This document shows, in pieces, positions 24,110 to 33,002 of a stretch of 64,000 nucleotides of DNA. Source of the DNA: Sulfolobales archaeon. GTDB lineage: Archaea > Thermoproteota > Thermoprotei_A > Sulfolobales > NBVN01. The stretch covers positions 21,415 through 85,414 of the forward strand of contig JAOAKA010000004.1 in assembly GCA_026413885.1 (NCBI GenBank), in the 5' to 3' direction. The position numbers and the translations under genes were made by a program. Numbering within the stretch: position 1 is the stretch's first letter; every line of letters begins with the position of its first letter. The notes below the pieces were generated by a model. It was not told where the DNA came from and did no database searches. It saw nothing but the letters and a program-made list of their open reading frames with translations.

Positions 24110-27088
24110 CTAGCCACTAAAGTGAGTTCTCTTTACTCCTATTCTTACTGTGAAGCCCTCTATATCCCAAGTCTTCACGTAGAAGCTCTCTCCAGGGCTC
24201 TCCTGAAGTAGATTAGATGCTCTTACTTCTCTTGATATATACTCTCTGAAGGTCCGCAGAGATGTAGCTATATCTTCAGAGTCTGTCTCAACTACAACCT
24301 CTATAAACTCTGCTACATCTAGATTCATCTCCTTCCTCATGACCTGTATTCTGCGTATGAGTTCTCTAGCTAGAGCTTCAGCATAGAGCTCCCTATCGAC
24401 AGTCTTCTGCAGACAGACAGTAATTTCTCCTTCTTGTATGTATTCGTAGTCTCCTCCGAGACATGTGGATATAGATGTCGATAGCTCGACATTCTTAACG
24501 TTAGATAGTCTAGATACGACACTTCTGAGGTGCTCTAATCTCTCTAATACGCCTCTCTCAGCTACTACAACAACTTCGCGAAGAGGATACCTTATCTTTA
24601 TACCTAATCTATTTCTTAGAGATGCCAGTAGTTCAACAACTTTTAGAGCTGTTCTAAAGCTCTCCTCTAGCTGCGGCTCCACTCTACCTCCATCGACCTC
24701 ATCTAGCTTAGATAGGTGAACACTCTCTAGTTCATCTGGTTCGAAGTACTTTATGAAGTGAATCCAGAGTGCCTCCGATAAGTGAGGTACCGCTGGTGAT
24801 AGTAGCTTGAGTAGCTGCTTGAGGGTGTAGTAGAGTGTGGAGTAAACAACGAATCTATCGTCACTCTCTTCACTCCAGACTCTCGGTCTCACCAGCTTTA
24901 GGTAGGTCCTACTTAAGTCGTTGACTGCGAAGTCTATTAGTAGCTGCACTGCTTTATGTATCTCATACCTAGTTAAATGCTCAATGAACTCCTTTACCAC
25001 AGTGTTGACTCTCGAGAGAATCCATCTATCTTCAATAGAGAGTCTGCTCGAATATTCCTCGAGTCTATGCACTCTCGGGCTGAATCTATCTAAATCCATG
25101 TACATAGCTGCGAATCTAAAGACATTCCACACTATGTTCAATATGCTAGACGAAGTCTTTCTAACTTCCTCCGGGTCGAACATGAAGGAGTCTCCCGGCG
25201 GGTATCTATACAGCAGGTAGAGTCTCAATGGGTCTACTCCGAATTTCCTTAACGCTTCTTCAGCATATACAACATTTCCTAGGTGTTTAGACATCTTTCT
25301 ACCGTATTTATCTAGTACATGTCCCTGAATGAGTATCTGCCTGTAGGGAGCTAGCTCTCTATCGATAACTGATGTAGCTATTAGTGAGTAGAACCACCCT
25401 CTGGTTTGGTCTATTGCTTCAGTTATGAAGGTGTAGGGGTATAGCTTATTAAATAGTTCTCTGTTTCTCAATCCATCTACAGAAGCTAACCAAGCAACAC
25501 CACTATCTATCCAGACGTCAACTACGAAGGGTTCTCTAACCCACTTAGAGCAGTCGGGAGATCTGAGCTCAACAGCATCTATCCAGGGTCTGTGAGTGAG
25601 TTTTTCGTCATCTACATCCGGCATACCTGAAGCATAACTCTTTAACTCATCTACGCTACCAATCACCAGTATCTTACTGGGGTTTTCTACACATCTCCAT
25701 ATGGGTAGCGGTGTACCCCATATTCTCGACCTAGATATAGTCCAGTCTTTAACGTTCGCAAGCCACGATTCAAACCTACTCCTATGTATCTTCGGGAATA
25801 TCTCGACAGAATTTAGAGCTTCAAGTAGTTTATCTCTTAGTTTACTCATAGCTATAAACCACTGTCTATCTGCTCTATAGATCAGTGGTGTTCCACACCT
25901 CCAGCAGTGGGGATATCTATGTACAATACGCCCGGATCTAACTAGGAGTTTCTTCTCGTTTAAGACTCTAACAACTAGTTCAGATGCTTCACTAATAGAT
26001 AGACCTCTAAATACCCCGGCTTGTTCGTCGAACACTCCATCGATATCTACAGTACTAGTTATCGGTAGTCCATACTGAACACCGAGTTCGAAGTCTTCCG
26101 GTCCGTGACCTGGAGCTATGTGAACTAAGCCGGTCCCCTCCTCAAGACTTACGAAGCCGGTGTCTAGAACTACGTGGCTATCTCTGTGGTCTCTATGTAT
26201 TGGTACTTCACTAAGTAGGGGGTGCTCGTATCTCAAGCCTCTTAGCTCAGACCCTCTCACTAAGTTGATACATCTTAAATTAGCTATACCTAACTCCGCA
26301 CTTACTCTCTCCACTAGCTGCCTAGCTATATACCACTTCTCACCGCCTAAGTCAGCTAGACAGTATTCCGCATCTGGATGTACAGCTACTGCTTCATTAT
26401 CTATTAATGTCCAAGGTGTTGTTGTCCAGACCAGCAGGTAGTCTCTATCTCCTCCCTCAATCTTCAGTTTCACGTAGATCGATGGAGACTCTCTTTCTTC
26501 GTAACCCATATCGACTTCAGCATCACTTAGAGCTGTCTCACATCTGGGGCAGAATGGTAGTACTCTATAGCCTTCGTAGAGTAACCCCTTCTCCCAAGCC
26601 TTCTTCACTAAGTACCAGACGTACTCTAAATACCTGCTTCTCCGAGTTTCATAAGCATTTTCGAGGTCTAGCCACAGACCTAGAGCTTCTGTAGCGTAGA
26701 GCTTCCAGTAAGTGAGGTAGTAGTCAACTAACTTGTTGCACTCTTCAATAAATCTCTCGAACCCTACCTTCTCTGATATCTCTCTCTTAGTTCTAATACC
26801 GAGTTTCTTCTCAACTTCTACTTCAACCGGTAGCCCCTGCTCATCCCACCCTCCTTGAGCCCATACATCGTACCCCAGAATCCTGTGGTATCTCAGGGCA
26901 AAGTCTTTATATATCCTACCTCTTAGATGACCTACGTGTGGGTAGCCGTTAGCTGTTGGTGGACCTTCAAGAAAGCTGAAGAGTTTTCTACCAGATAGTG
27001 CTCGCCACTTCTGTGGAATATTTCTCTCTCTCCAATATGCTCTAACTTCTTCCTCAACTTTCTTTATACTCAGCGGAGGTAAATCAAT
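24110..27088 (-). CDS. ileS: isoleucyl-tRNA synthetase with a non-standard start codon
   Basis: The ORF track gives 832 residues from an internal GTG at 26608, but the same frame stays open upstream to a TAG near 27134 and encodes the essential N terminus, including class I motif PHVGH (about residues 50-54) and WDEQGLPVEVEVEKK. KMSKH is near residue 597; editing and anticodon domains follow, with a C-terminal archaeal extension. Between that stop and the internal GTG there is no ATG, GTG or TTG in frame. An ATT at 27088, nine bases after the predicted transcription start, is the best candidate (992 residues); a CTG at 27073 is another. The protein identity is certain; the start is not. Confidence 0.92.
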   Translation of the reverse strand: MDLPPLSIKKVEEEVRAYWRERNIPQKWRALSGRKLFSFLEGPPTANGYPHVGHLRGRIYKDFALRYHRILGYDVWAQGGWDEQGLPVEVEVEKKLGIRTKREISEKVGFERFIEECNKLVDYYLTYWKLYATEALGLWLDLENAYETRRSRYLEYVWYLVKKAWEKGLLYEGYRVLPFCPRCETALSDAEVDMGYEERESPSIYVKLKIEGGDRDYLLVWTTTPWTLIDNEAVAVHPDAEYCLADLGGEKWYIARQLVERVSAELGIANLRCINLVRGSELRGLRYEHPLLSEVPIHRDHRDSHVVLDTGFVSLEEGTGLVHIAPGHGPEDFELGVQYGLPITSTVDIDGVFDEQAGVFRGLSISEASELVVRVLNEKKLLVRSGRIVHRYPHCWRCGTPLIYRADRQWFIAMSKLRDKLLEALNSVEIFPKIHRSRFESWLANVKDWTISRSRIWGTPLPIWRCVENPSKILVIGSVDELKSYASGMPDVDDEKLTHRPWIDAVELRSPDCSKWVREPFVVDVWIDSGVAWLASVDGLRNRELFNKLYPYTFITEAIDQTRGWFYSLIATSVIDRELAPYRQILIQGHVLDKYGRKMSKHLGNVVYAEEALRKFGVDPLRLYLLYRYPPGDSFMFDPEEVRKTSSSILNIVWNVFRFAAMYMDLDRFSPRVHRLEEYSSRLSIEDRWILSRVNTVVKEFIEHLTRYEIHKAVQLLIDFAVNDLSRTYLKLVRPRVWSEESDDRFVVYSTLYYTLKQLLKLLSPAVPHLSEALWIHFIKYFEPDELESVHLSKLDEVDGGRVEPQLEESFRTALKVVELLASLRNRLGIKIRYPLREVVVVAERGVLERLEHLRSVVSRLSNVKNVELSTSISTCLGGDYEYIQEGEITVCLQKTVDRELYAEALARELIRRIQVMRKEMNLDVAEFIEVVVETDSEDIATSLRTFREYISREVRASNLLQESPGESFYVKTWDIEGFTVRIGVKRTHFSG

Positions 27089-27119
27089 AGTGGGTCCCGA
27101 AGATAATAGATAGCTACAC

Positions 27120-27129
27120 CTTATAAGCT
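27120..27129 (-). promoter_or_regulatory. promoter (TATA box) of ileS
   Basis: On the minus strand agcttataag. Transcription would start near 27097, leaving only about nine bases before the ATT proposed as ileS start. Confidence 0.55.
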
Positions 27130-27219
27130 ACTCAAAACGTATGTTAGGTGATTACACATAACCTCGCCGAAGGAGTTGAATATCGCACTCTTAAGATTGC
27201 TTAAACCTATTTAGCGAGA

Positions 27220-27230
27220 GAGTTTAAATC
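27220..27230 (+). promoter_or_regulatory. promoter (TATA box) of the glycosyltransferase gene
   Basis: gagtttaaatc-type box centred about 31 bases before the GTG at 27256, predicting a nearly leaderless transcript. It shares the intergenic space with the ileS promoter on the other strand. Confidence 0.5.
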
Positions 27231-27255
27231 GAATGCTCTAGAATATTCTGGTGCT

Positions 27256-28449
27256 GTGGATATGCTGGATTTAGTATCAGCTGTCTTCAGCTTAATTTCT
27301 ATATCTATATTGTCTGCCAACTCTGCAGTAGTGACTCTTGCGTATTTAAGTAGATCGCGTCCAGTAGAGGTGTATCCAGAGAATCTATATGAATACCCTG
27401 AAGTAACTATAGTTGTGCCGGCATATAGAGAAAGGTCCAGCATTCACCACGTACTTCAGTCGCTTAAGGAAGTGAGGTATCCGAGAGACAAGCTTAAAGT
27501 AGTTGTTGTAGGTGAGAGTGACGATATCGAGACATACCGTGAAATCTCGAAGTTCTGTAAAGCAGGCAACCAGCTTCTCAACTGCGGGGAGGTTGTCGGT
27601 ATCTACATAGAGAACTCTTCTGGAGTACGTGGTAAACCCGCTGCTCTGAACTACGCGTTGAGATACATTAATACAGATATATTAGCAGTATACGATGCTG
27701 AAGACACTATACACCCAGACCACGTGCTAACCGCAGTTAAGATATTGGAAGACAGTGATGTAGTAGCTGTTCAATTTATTAGAGAAGTTGCTAACACGTC
27801 TAGCAAGTTGAGTAAAGCTCAAATAGCGGATTTCTACTTCTTCTACGAAGTCTTCCAGCCGTATATAGCACATAAAACGGGGCTCGCAGAAGTCTGCGGG
27901 TCTGCGTTCTTTATCAAGGTTCCACATTTAGTGAGCATTGGTGGATTCAATATCTCATCACCGACTGAAGATCTAGATTTAACCTATAGGATAGGTGCCC
28001 GCAGGTGGAAAGTCGTACTTGCTTACCCTCCATCGACTACGAGACCTATCTCCCGGTTTTCCAGTCTCGTCAAGCAGAGAGCTAGGTGGATTAGAGGTGG
28101 TATACTATCTATTTCCGTTGGGTTGAGAGCGGTGCCTAGGTCTATCCCACTACTACTAATAACTGGGTTTACACCTATTGCTGCGATTACTTCAACTATT
28201 GCGGTAGCTGTAGGTTTTGCTGGATTGCTCCTGGGATTTGAAATGACGCTATTCAGGCGGGTTATTCTAGTTCTAGCTGCTGTCTGTGTGCTTGGCTCTA
28301 CACCAGTTGTACTCGCAAATCCTGGTGGAAGAAGTGCTTTAAAGTACTTGGCCGTTATGTCTGCTGTCTATTACTTAGCTATCTGGAGAGCTGTTTTCGA
28401 GCTTCTTACAGCACCTAGGAGTTGGACTAAGTCTGACTTCAAGGCTTGA
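27256..28449 (+). CDS. membrane glycosyltransferase, family GT2
   Basis: A 397-residue processive-type GT2 enzyme. N-terminal membrane helix (about 5-30), nucleotide-sugar domain with TIVVPAYRER, the D-x-D-like AVYDAEDTIHPDH, a conserved PTEDLDLTYR and the QRARWIRGG motif (Q-x-x-R-W) that marks cellulose/chitin/hyaluronan synthase-like enzymes, then two to three C-terminal membrane helices. It likely builds a surface polysaccharide or glycolipid. GTG start, with an ATG two codons later. Confidence 0.9.
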   Translation: MDMLDLVSAVFSLISISILSANSAVVTLAYLSRSRPVEVYPENLYEYPEVTIVVPAYRERSSIHHVLQSLKEVRYPRDKLKVVVVGESDDIETYREISKFCKAGNQLLNCGEVVGIYIENSSGVRGKPAALNYALRYINTDILAVYDAEDTIHPDHVLTAVKILEDSDVVAVQFIREVANTSSKLSKAQIADFYFFYEVFQPYIAHKTGLAEVCGSAFFIKVPHLVSIGGFNISSPTEDLDLTYRIGARRWKVVLAYPPSTTRPISRFSSLVKQRARWIRGGILSISVGLRAVPRSIPLLLITGFTPIAAITSTIAVAVGFAGLLLGFEMTLFRRVILVLAAVCVLGSTPVVLANPGGRSALKYLAVMSAVYYLAIWRAVFELLTAPRSWTKSDFKA

Positions 28450-28453
28450 AGCA

Positions 28454-28463
28454 GATATTTATT
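28454..28463 (+). promoter_or_regulatory. promoter (TATA box) of the carboxyltransferase gene
   Basis: gatatttatt, centred about 38 bases before the ATG at 28497, followed by ribosome binding site ggtgag at 28483-28488. Confidence 0.5.
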
Positions 28464-28496
28464 CACTCTTACCAAGAGACTTGGTGAGCTTAAGAA

Positions 28497-30059
28497 ATGA
28501 GCTCTAAGATCGAGGAGCTCAAGAAGCTGTATGAGCAGGCACTACTGGGGGGAGGTAAGGAAGCTATAGATGCTCAACACTCTAGAGGAAAGCTTACTGC
28601 TCGCGAGAGAGTCGAGTTACTAGTAGACTCGGAGAGCTTTCTCGAGCTGGATATATTTGTTAGACATAGAACCACAGAGTTCGGTATGGATAAGAGGTGG
28701 GTGTGGGGTGATGCTGTAGTTACAGGTCTAGCTAGAATCGGCGGTAGAAGAGCTGTAGTTATAGCTCAAGACTTCACCTTCATGGGTGGTTCTCTCGGTG
28801 AGATGCACGCAGCTAAAATAGTTAAAGCAATGCAGACCGCGATAAGTCAGGGCATCCCGATAGTTTTTCTAAACGACTCCGGCGGCGCGAGAATACAGGA
28901 AGGAGTTGACTCACTGAGGGGCTACGGAGACATATTCTATATGAACGTCATGGCCTCGGGGATAGTGCCGCAGATAGCAGCGATCATGGGTCCATGTGCT
29001 GGAGGAGCAGTATACTCACCAGCTCTAATGGACTTCGTAGTAATGGTGAAGAAAACTTCCTTTATGTTCATAACTGGTCCTAGAGTTGTTAGAGCAGCTA
29101 TTGGTGAGGTAGTAGATGAGCAGCAGCTAGGGGGTCCGGAGGTTCACGCAGCTAAATCAGGTCAAGCAGACTTCATAGTGGAAGACGACAAAGAAGCTAT
29201 AGCAGTTATAAAGAAGCTACTTTCATACCTGCCGAGCAACAACATGGAGGACCCACCCGTTGTTAGAACCGGCGACCTACCCGATAGAGATATTCCAGAG
29301 CTAGATGGAGTAGTTCCAGAAGACCCTAACGCCGCCTACGATATGTACAAGATCGTAGATAGCGTTCTAGATGTGGGGTCGTTTCTCGAGGTAAAAACAC
29401 AGTGGGCTAGAAATGCTATCACTGGTTTCGGTAGATTAGACGGTAGGTCTGTCTGCATCATAGCTAATCAGCCTAACTATCTAGCTGGTGTTCTAGATAT
29501 AGACTCATCAGATAAGATCGCAGAACACGTAAGATTCTGTGATGCTTTCAACATACCTATAGTCACATTTGTCGATGTCCCAGGCTACATGCCCGGAACC
29601 AAGCAGGAGCACGGTGGTATAATAAGGCATGGAGCTAAAGTTCTCTACGCTTATAGCGAGGCAACAGTTCCTAAGCTAACGATTATAGTTAGGAAAGCTT
29701 ATGGAGGTGCCTACATAGCTATGGGATCTAAACATCTAGGAGCAGACTTTGTCGCCGCCTGGCCTACAGCTGAGATAGCGGTTATGGGTCCTGAAGGAGC
29801 TGCTGAGATAATATGGAGAAGAGAGTTAGAAGCTGTTAAAGACCCTCAGGAGAGAGCTAAGCTACTAGCAAAATTCACAGAAGAATATAGAAGCAAGTTT
29901 GCTAATCCTTATGTAGCAGCTAGCCGGGGATACGTAGACTCCGTAATCCAGCCGAGAAACACCAGGCGAGTACTCACTAAAGCTCTCGAAATACTGTCTA
30001 CAAAGAGAGAGGTAAGAATCTGGGTTCCACCAAAGAAGCACGGACTTACACCAATATAG
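28497..30059 (+). CDS. acyl-CoA carboxylase/decarboxylase carboxyltransferase subunit
   Basis: A 520-residue protein of the propionyl-CoA carboxylase beta / methylmalonyl-CoA decarboxylase alpha family. It has two crotonase-like halves: the N half with FTFMGGSLGEMHAAKI and NDSGGARIQEGV, the C half with VDVPGYMPGTKQEHGGIIRHGAK and RKAYGGAYIAMGSK. The oxyanion loops (SGGARIQEG and GGAYIAM) are intact. It transfers carboxyl between biotin and an acyl-CoA. No biotin carboxylase, biotin carrier or membrane decarboxylase subunit gene lies beside it, so partners must be elsewhere. Confidence 0.92.
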   Translation: MSSKIEELKKLYEQALLGGGKEAIDAQHSRGKLTARERVELLVDSESFLELDIFVRHRTTEFGMDKRWVWGDAVVTGLARIGGRRAVVIAQDFTFMGGSLGEMHAAKIVKAMQTAISQGIPIVFLNDSGGARIQEGVDSLRGYGDIFYMNVMASGIVPQIAAIMGPCAGGAVYSPALMDFVVMVKKTSFMFITGPRVVRAAIGEVVDEQQLGGPEVHAAKSGQADFIVEDDKEAIAVIKKLLSYLPSNNMEDPPVVRTGDLPDRDIPELDGVVPEDPNAAYDMYKIVDSVLDVGSFLEVKTQWARNAITGFGRLDGRSVCIIANQPNYLAGVLDIDSSDKIAEHVRFCDAFNIPIVTFVDVPGYMPGTKQEHGGIIRHGAKVLYAYSEATVPKLTIIVRKAYGGAYIAMGSKHLGADFVAAWPTAEIAVMGPEGAAEIIWRRELEAVKDPQERAKLLAKFTEEYRSKFANPYVAASRGYVDSVIQPRNTRRVLTKALEILSTKREVRIWVPPKKHGLTPI

Positions 30060-30174
30060 CGAGTTGAACATGGCCTGAATACCTAGATAACATATCGATC
30101 TACCATCTATAGCTACTATATTTTCTTGTATAATACATCAATACCTAAAACGTAGAGACTCAGCTCTCACGCAG

Positions 30175-30801
30175 TTAAATCTGCTGCATGTGTCTGCTGC
30201 TTCTCATCTCTCTCCACGGTCTATAGCACAGCGTGTACCACAGTTCCTCGATTTTCTTTAAGTTAGACTCTAGACTGAGAACTGAGAGTACCTCAGTGAG
30301 ACTCGCTCTCATATTCTTGAAGAAGACTAAGTCGTCTTCGTAACCACAGGTTAGCTTAGTGAGTAATTCTCCGTATATCTCCTCAATTGCGTGAAGCGAG
30401 ATTTCACTATATCCTAAGCTATTGAAGAGATTCCTCGACGGAGTGTTCTCAGATCTCGCAGTAGCTACTACTAGGTCTACACCTGCATCTTCGAGTAAGT
30501 ATTCAGCAGAAGACACTAACACTTTTCCGAATCCTCTACCTCTATACTCCTCTCTCACTACGACATAGTAAATCACACCGAGGCTGCGGTCTAGCTCTAG
30601 CTGAGCTGTGTAGAATAGAACCACACCTAAGAGTTTCTCTGAGGCGATTGCGAGGCTGCGGCATATCTTTTGATTGAAGCATGTAGAGGCGTAGTGAGCC
30701 TGCCACATCCCCATAGTTTTCTCGACTAACTCCACTACCTTCTTGACTAAGCCGTAGTCTGAAGAATCTACTTCAACTACTGATAAACTATCTTCGCTCA
30801 C
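30175..30801 (-). CDS. GNAT-family N-acetyltransferase
   Basis: A 208-residue protein with the acetyl-CoA binding motif REEYRGRGFGKVL (about residues 83-95) and the following helix and NLFNSLGY strand typical of GNATs. Residues after 150 form a helical extension of unknown role. It overlaps the end of the SpeD-like gene by 14 bases and is the last gene of the PAN operon. Substrate unknown; polyamine is an idea suggested only by the neighbour. Confidence 0.82.
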   Translation of the reverse strand: MSEDSLSVVEVDSSDYGLVKKVVELVEKTMGMWQAHYASTCFNQKICRSLAIASEKLLGVVLFYTAQLELDRSLGVIYYVVVREEYRGRGFGKVLVSSAEYLLEDAGVDLVVATARSENTPSRNLFNSLGYSEISLHAIEEIYGELLTKLTCGYEDDLVFFKNMRASLTEVLSVLSLESNLKKIEELWYTLCYRPWREMRSSRHMQQI

Positions 30802-31171
30802 CGAGAAATTCGCCTCTATATGTGAAGCCTACTCTATAAGACTGAGGCTTCAATATCTCTACTATCTTCTTAAATATTTTCTCCGGGTCGTAGTCTCCAG
30901 TTACAAGCACATCTAGAGTTGCGTATCTATACTCAGCCCATGTATGGATAACTAAGTGTGCTCCCTCTAGGAGAACGATAACTGAAACACCCCCCTTCCT
31001 ACCCCCAAAGCTCCAGGACTTAATCTCTACGGGCTCTATCCCCTCATCTCTGAGTGTGTTCTCGATAGCTCTAACTAAGCTAGCTTCATTAAATAGTAGC
31101 TCGCGATCTATACCATAGAGATTAGCGTAGATATGCTTACCTACTGGAGAGCTCCCAGAAACACCCGACAC
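30788..31171 (-). CDS. S-adenosylmethionine decarboxylase-like protein lacking the pyruvoyl serine
   Basis: A 127-residue SpeD-family protein. The class II core is recognisable (KHIYANLYGID..., VIHTWAEYRYATLDVLVTGD, then YDPEKIFKKIVEILKP and a SYRVGFTYRGE tail). In active enzymes the self-cleavage site reads ESH and the following region has a catalytic Cys before GD. Here the codons read Gly-Ala-His (EGAHLVIHTW) and VTGD, so the serine that becomes the pyruvoyl group and the cysteine are both absent, while the histidine is kept. It may be a non-catalytic paralogue. GTG start. Confidence 0.75.
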   Translation of the reverse strand: MSGVSGSSPVGKHIYANLYGIDRELLFNEASLVRAIENTLRDEGIEPVEIKSWSFGGRKGGVSVIVLLEGAHLVIHTWAEYRYATLDVLVTGDYDPEKIFKKIVEILKPQSYRVGFTYRGEFLGERR

Positions 31172-31184
31172 CTACGAACACCCA

Positions 31185-31658
31185 CTACCTACCGCCGGAT
31201 TCACTACTTAGTGACTTCATCTTGCTGGAGATAGTGTATAGTGTTAGAGCTATAGTTACTTGAGGTGGTGAGTCCACCGGGAGCTCCGGTATAGAGAGAG
31301 CTTCTATAGGTGCTTCACTCCTACTGTACTCTTCTCCGATGAAGATAAAGGCGTACTTCGAGCCTCCTATTTCGAGGTCTTCTAGCTTTCGCAGACCACT
31401 CTGACCAGGTAGAACTATGTAGACTTCGCTAAATCTAAAGTACTCGAAAACATCTTTAAGACTTGAGAGAACTACTAGAGGTTTACCGTATTTGAGAGCT
31501 ACCTTATACGCTTCCGGTATACCTACTTGCGACGCTAATCCAGTGGTTTTAGTAACTATGAACATATCGACACTAGCTCCTCTAAATCCGTAAGCAACTT
31601 TAACTGATTCTACTAGTCTATGTGGAGAAGTAACACCTGAGAGTACTACAGTAATCAA
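31185..31658 (-). CDS. uncharacterised archaeal protein, possibly SPOUT-like (COG4080-type)
   Basis: A 157-residue alpha/beta protein, opening VVLSGVTSPHRLVESVKVAYGFRGA and with GKPLVVLSSLKDVFE and EVYIVLPGQSGLRKLEDLEIGGSKYAFIFIGEE. The pattern recalls small archaeal proteins labelled RecB-family nuclease or SPOUT methyltransferase-like in databases; I could not confirm this. Its TTG start overlaps the downstream region of PAN closely (13 bases after the PAN stop), so it is co-transcribed with PAN and the SpeD-like gene. Confidence 0.55.
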   Translation of the reverse strand: MITVVLSGVTSPHRLVESVKVAYGFRGASVDMFIVTKTTGLASQVGIPEAYKVALKYGKPLVVLSSLKDVFEYFRFSEVYIVLPGQSGLRKLEDLEIGGSKYAFIFIGEEYSRSEAPIEALSIPELPVDSPPQVTIALTLYTISSKMKSLSSESGGR

Positions 31659-31671
31659 TGAAGAGCCTCCT

Positions 31672-32841
31672 CTATATGTTCGTCATCCAAGCAGCCGCAC
31701 TTTTTCCACTGGTAGATCTCTTAGACATATATTTACCTATAGCTTGAGTAAAATCATCTATACGGACAGAGCTTGCTCCTCTCCTTATGGCGCTATAACC
31801 AGCTTCCACACATATAGCCCTAATATCAGCACCACATAATCCATCAGTTATCTTAGCTAACTTCATGAGATCTACATCACTATCTAGAGGCATCTTAGAT
31901 GTATGTATCTTGAATATCTCGTATCTACCCGCTAAATCCGGAGATGGTACTTCTATTAGTCTATCGAATCTACCTGGTCTAAGGAGTGCTGGATCTATAA
32001 CATCAATTCTGTTTGTAGCAGCCATAACCTTGACTTTATCTAATGAGTCAAAGCCGTCGATTTCTACGAGGAGCTGTGAGAGTGTTCTATGTATTTCTCT
32101 CTCACCGGAGGTTCCAACATCTACTCTCTTAGCTCCTATAGCATCTAGTTCGTCTATGAAGACTATTGCTGGAGCTCTACGTCTAGCTAGTCTAAAGACT
32201 TCTCTAACTATTCTGGCACCCTCACCAACAAATTTCTGTGCGAGTTCTGAAGCCGCCAGCCTAATGAATGTAGCTCTAACTTCACCAGCTACAGCTCTAG
32301 CTAGTAGTGTTTTCCCGCAGCCGGGAGGTCCGTAGAGTAGGACTCCCTTAGGAGGCTCGATACCTATCTTCGAGAAAAGTTCGGGTGCTTTAAGTGGGAG
32401 TTCAACAACTTCTCTTATCTCTCTTATCTGTTCGTGGAGTCCCCCGATGTCTCTAAAGGTTACCGTAGGTCTCTCATCTATCTCCATAGCTTTTACGTAG
32501 TAGTCTTCTACTATTGGAAGTACTTCAACGATCGCGGACCCTCTCTGATTTAGTGCGACGTGAGCTCCAGGCTTTAGTTTAGAGGTGTCTACGAAATTAC
32601 CTATGTTGACAACTAGTGTCGGACCAGCACTACTCCTCACGATAGCTCTTCCATCTTCCAGTTGCTCTAATAGCACTGCTTCAACAAGTGGTGACGCCAT
32701 TAACTTATCGATCTCTCCTTTGTAGTAGTTGAGCTCTCTCCTCAGAAACTCTACCTCCGATTCAAGCTGGTGAACTCTCTCCTCCAGATACTTAGCGTAC
32801 TCAAAGATATTGCTCTTCTTGTCGCTACTGAAGTGACTCAA
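31672..32841 (-). CDS. pan: proteasome-activating nucleotidase (PAN) without a C-terminal HbYX motif
   Basis: A 389-residue AAA ATPase that unfolds proteins for the 20S proteasome. Order: coiled coil (about residues 10-55), OB domain (60-115), AAA core with Walker [18 protein letters not shown], Walker [12 protein letters not shown], and C-terminal small domain. In PAN the last three residues are hydrophobic-Tyr-any and dock in the proteasome. Here the protein ends AAWMTNI, with no such motif. Neither alternative frame of the last codons restores one. TTG start; it is the first gene of an operon with the next three. Confidence 0.88.
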   Translation of the reverse strand: MSHFSSDKKSNIFEYAKYLEERVHQLESEVEFLRRELNYYKGEIDKLMASPLVEAVLLEQLEDGRAIVRSSAGPTLVVNIGNFVDTSKLKPGAHVALNQRGSAIVEVLPIVEDYYVKAMEIDERPTVTFRDIGGLHEQIREIREVVELPLKAPELFSKIGIEPPKGVLLYGPPGCGKTLLARAVAGEVRATFIRLAASELAQKFVGEGARIVREVFRLARRRAPAIVFIDELDAIGAKRVDVGTSGEREIHRTLSQLLVEIDGFDSLDKVKVMAATNRIDVIDPALLRPGRFDRLIEVPSPDLAGRYEIFKIHTSKMPLDSDVDLMKLAKITDGLCGADIRAICVEAGYSAIRRGASSVRIDDFTQAIGKYMSKRSTSGKSAAAWMTNI

Positions 32842-32874
32842 GACATCTACACCACTGTCTTACTAGCTACAGAA

Positions 32875-32887
32875 CTTATTTATAAGG
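32875..32887 (-). promoter_or_regulatory. promoter (TATA box) of the PAN operon
   Basis: On the minus strand ccttataaataag, centred about 39 bases before the TTG of pan. Confidence 0.6.
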
Positions 32888-32967
32888 ATTAAGATGCCGG
32901 ATGTGCGGAGCGAGTAAGATGTGGTGCTCTCAATGCTAAATACAGCTTCAACATCTACTGTTGAGTA

Positions 32968-32977
32968 GCTTATAACA
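32968..32977 (+). promoter_or_regulatory. promoter (TATA box) of the TatD-like gene
   Basis: gcttataaca, centred about 30 bases before the ATG at 33003. Confidence 0.5.
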
Positions 32978-33002
32978 TATCTCACAGTCGAGTAGGTCGG
33001 GT

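Noticed and set aside
24110-26608. IleRS starting at 26608 as in the ORF track
   Set aside because: This would drop the HIGH motif and much of the catalytic domain, which is encoded in the same frame upstream.
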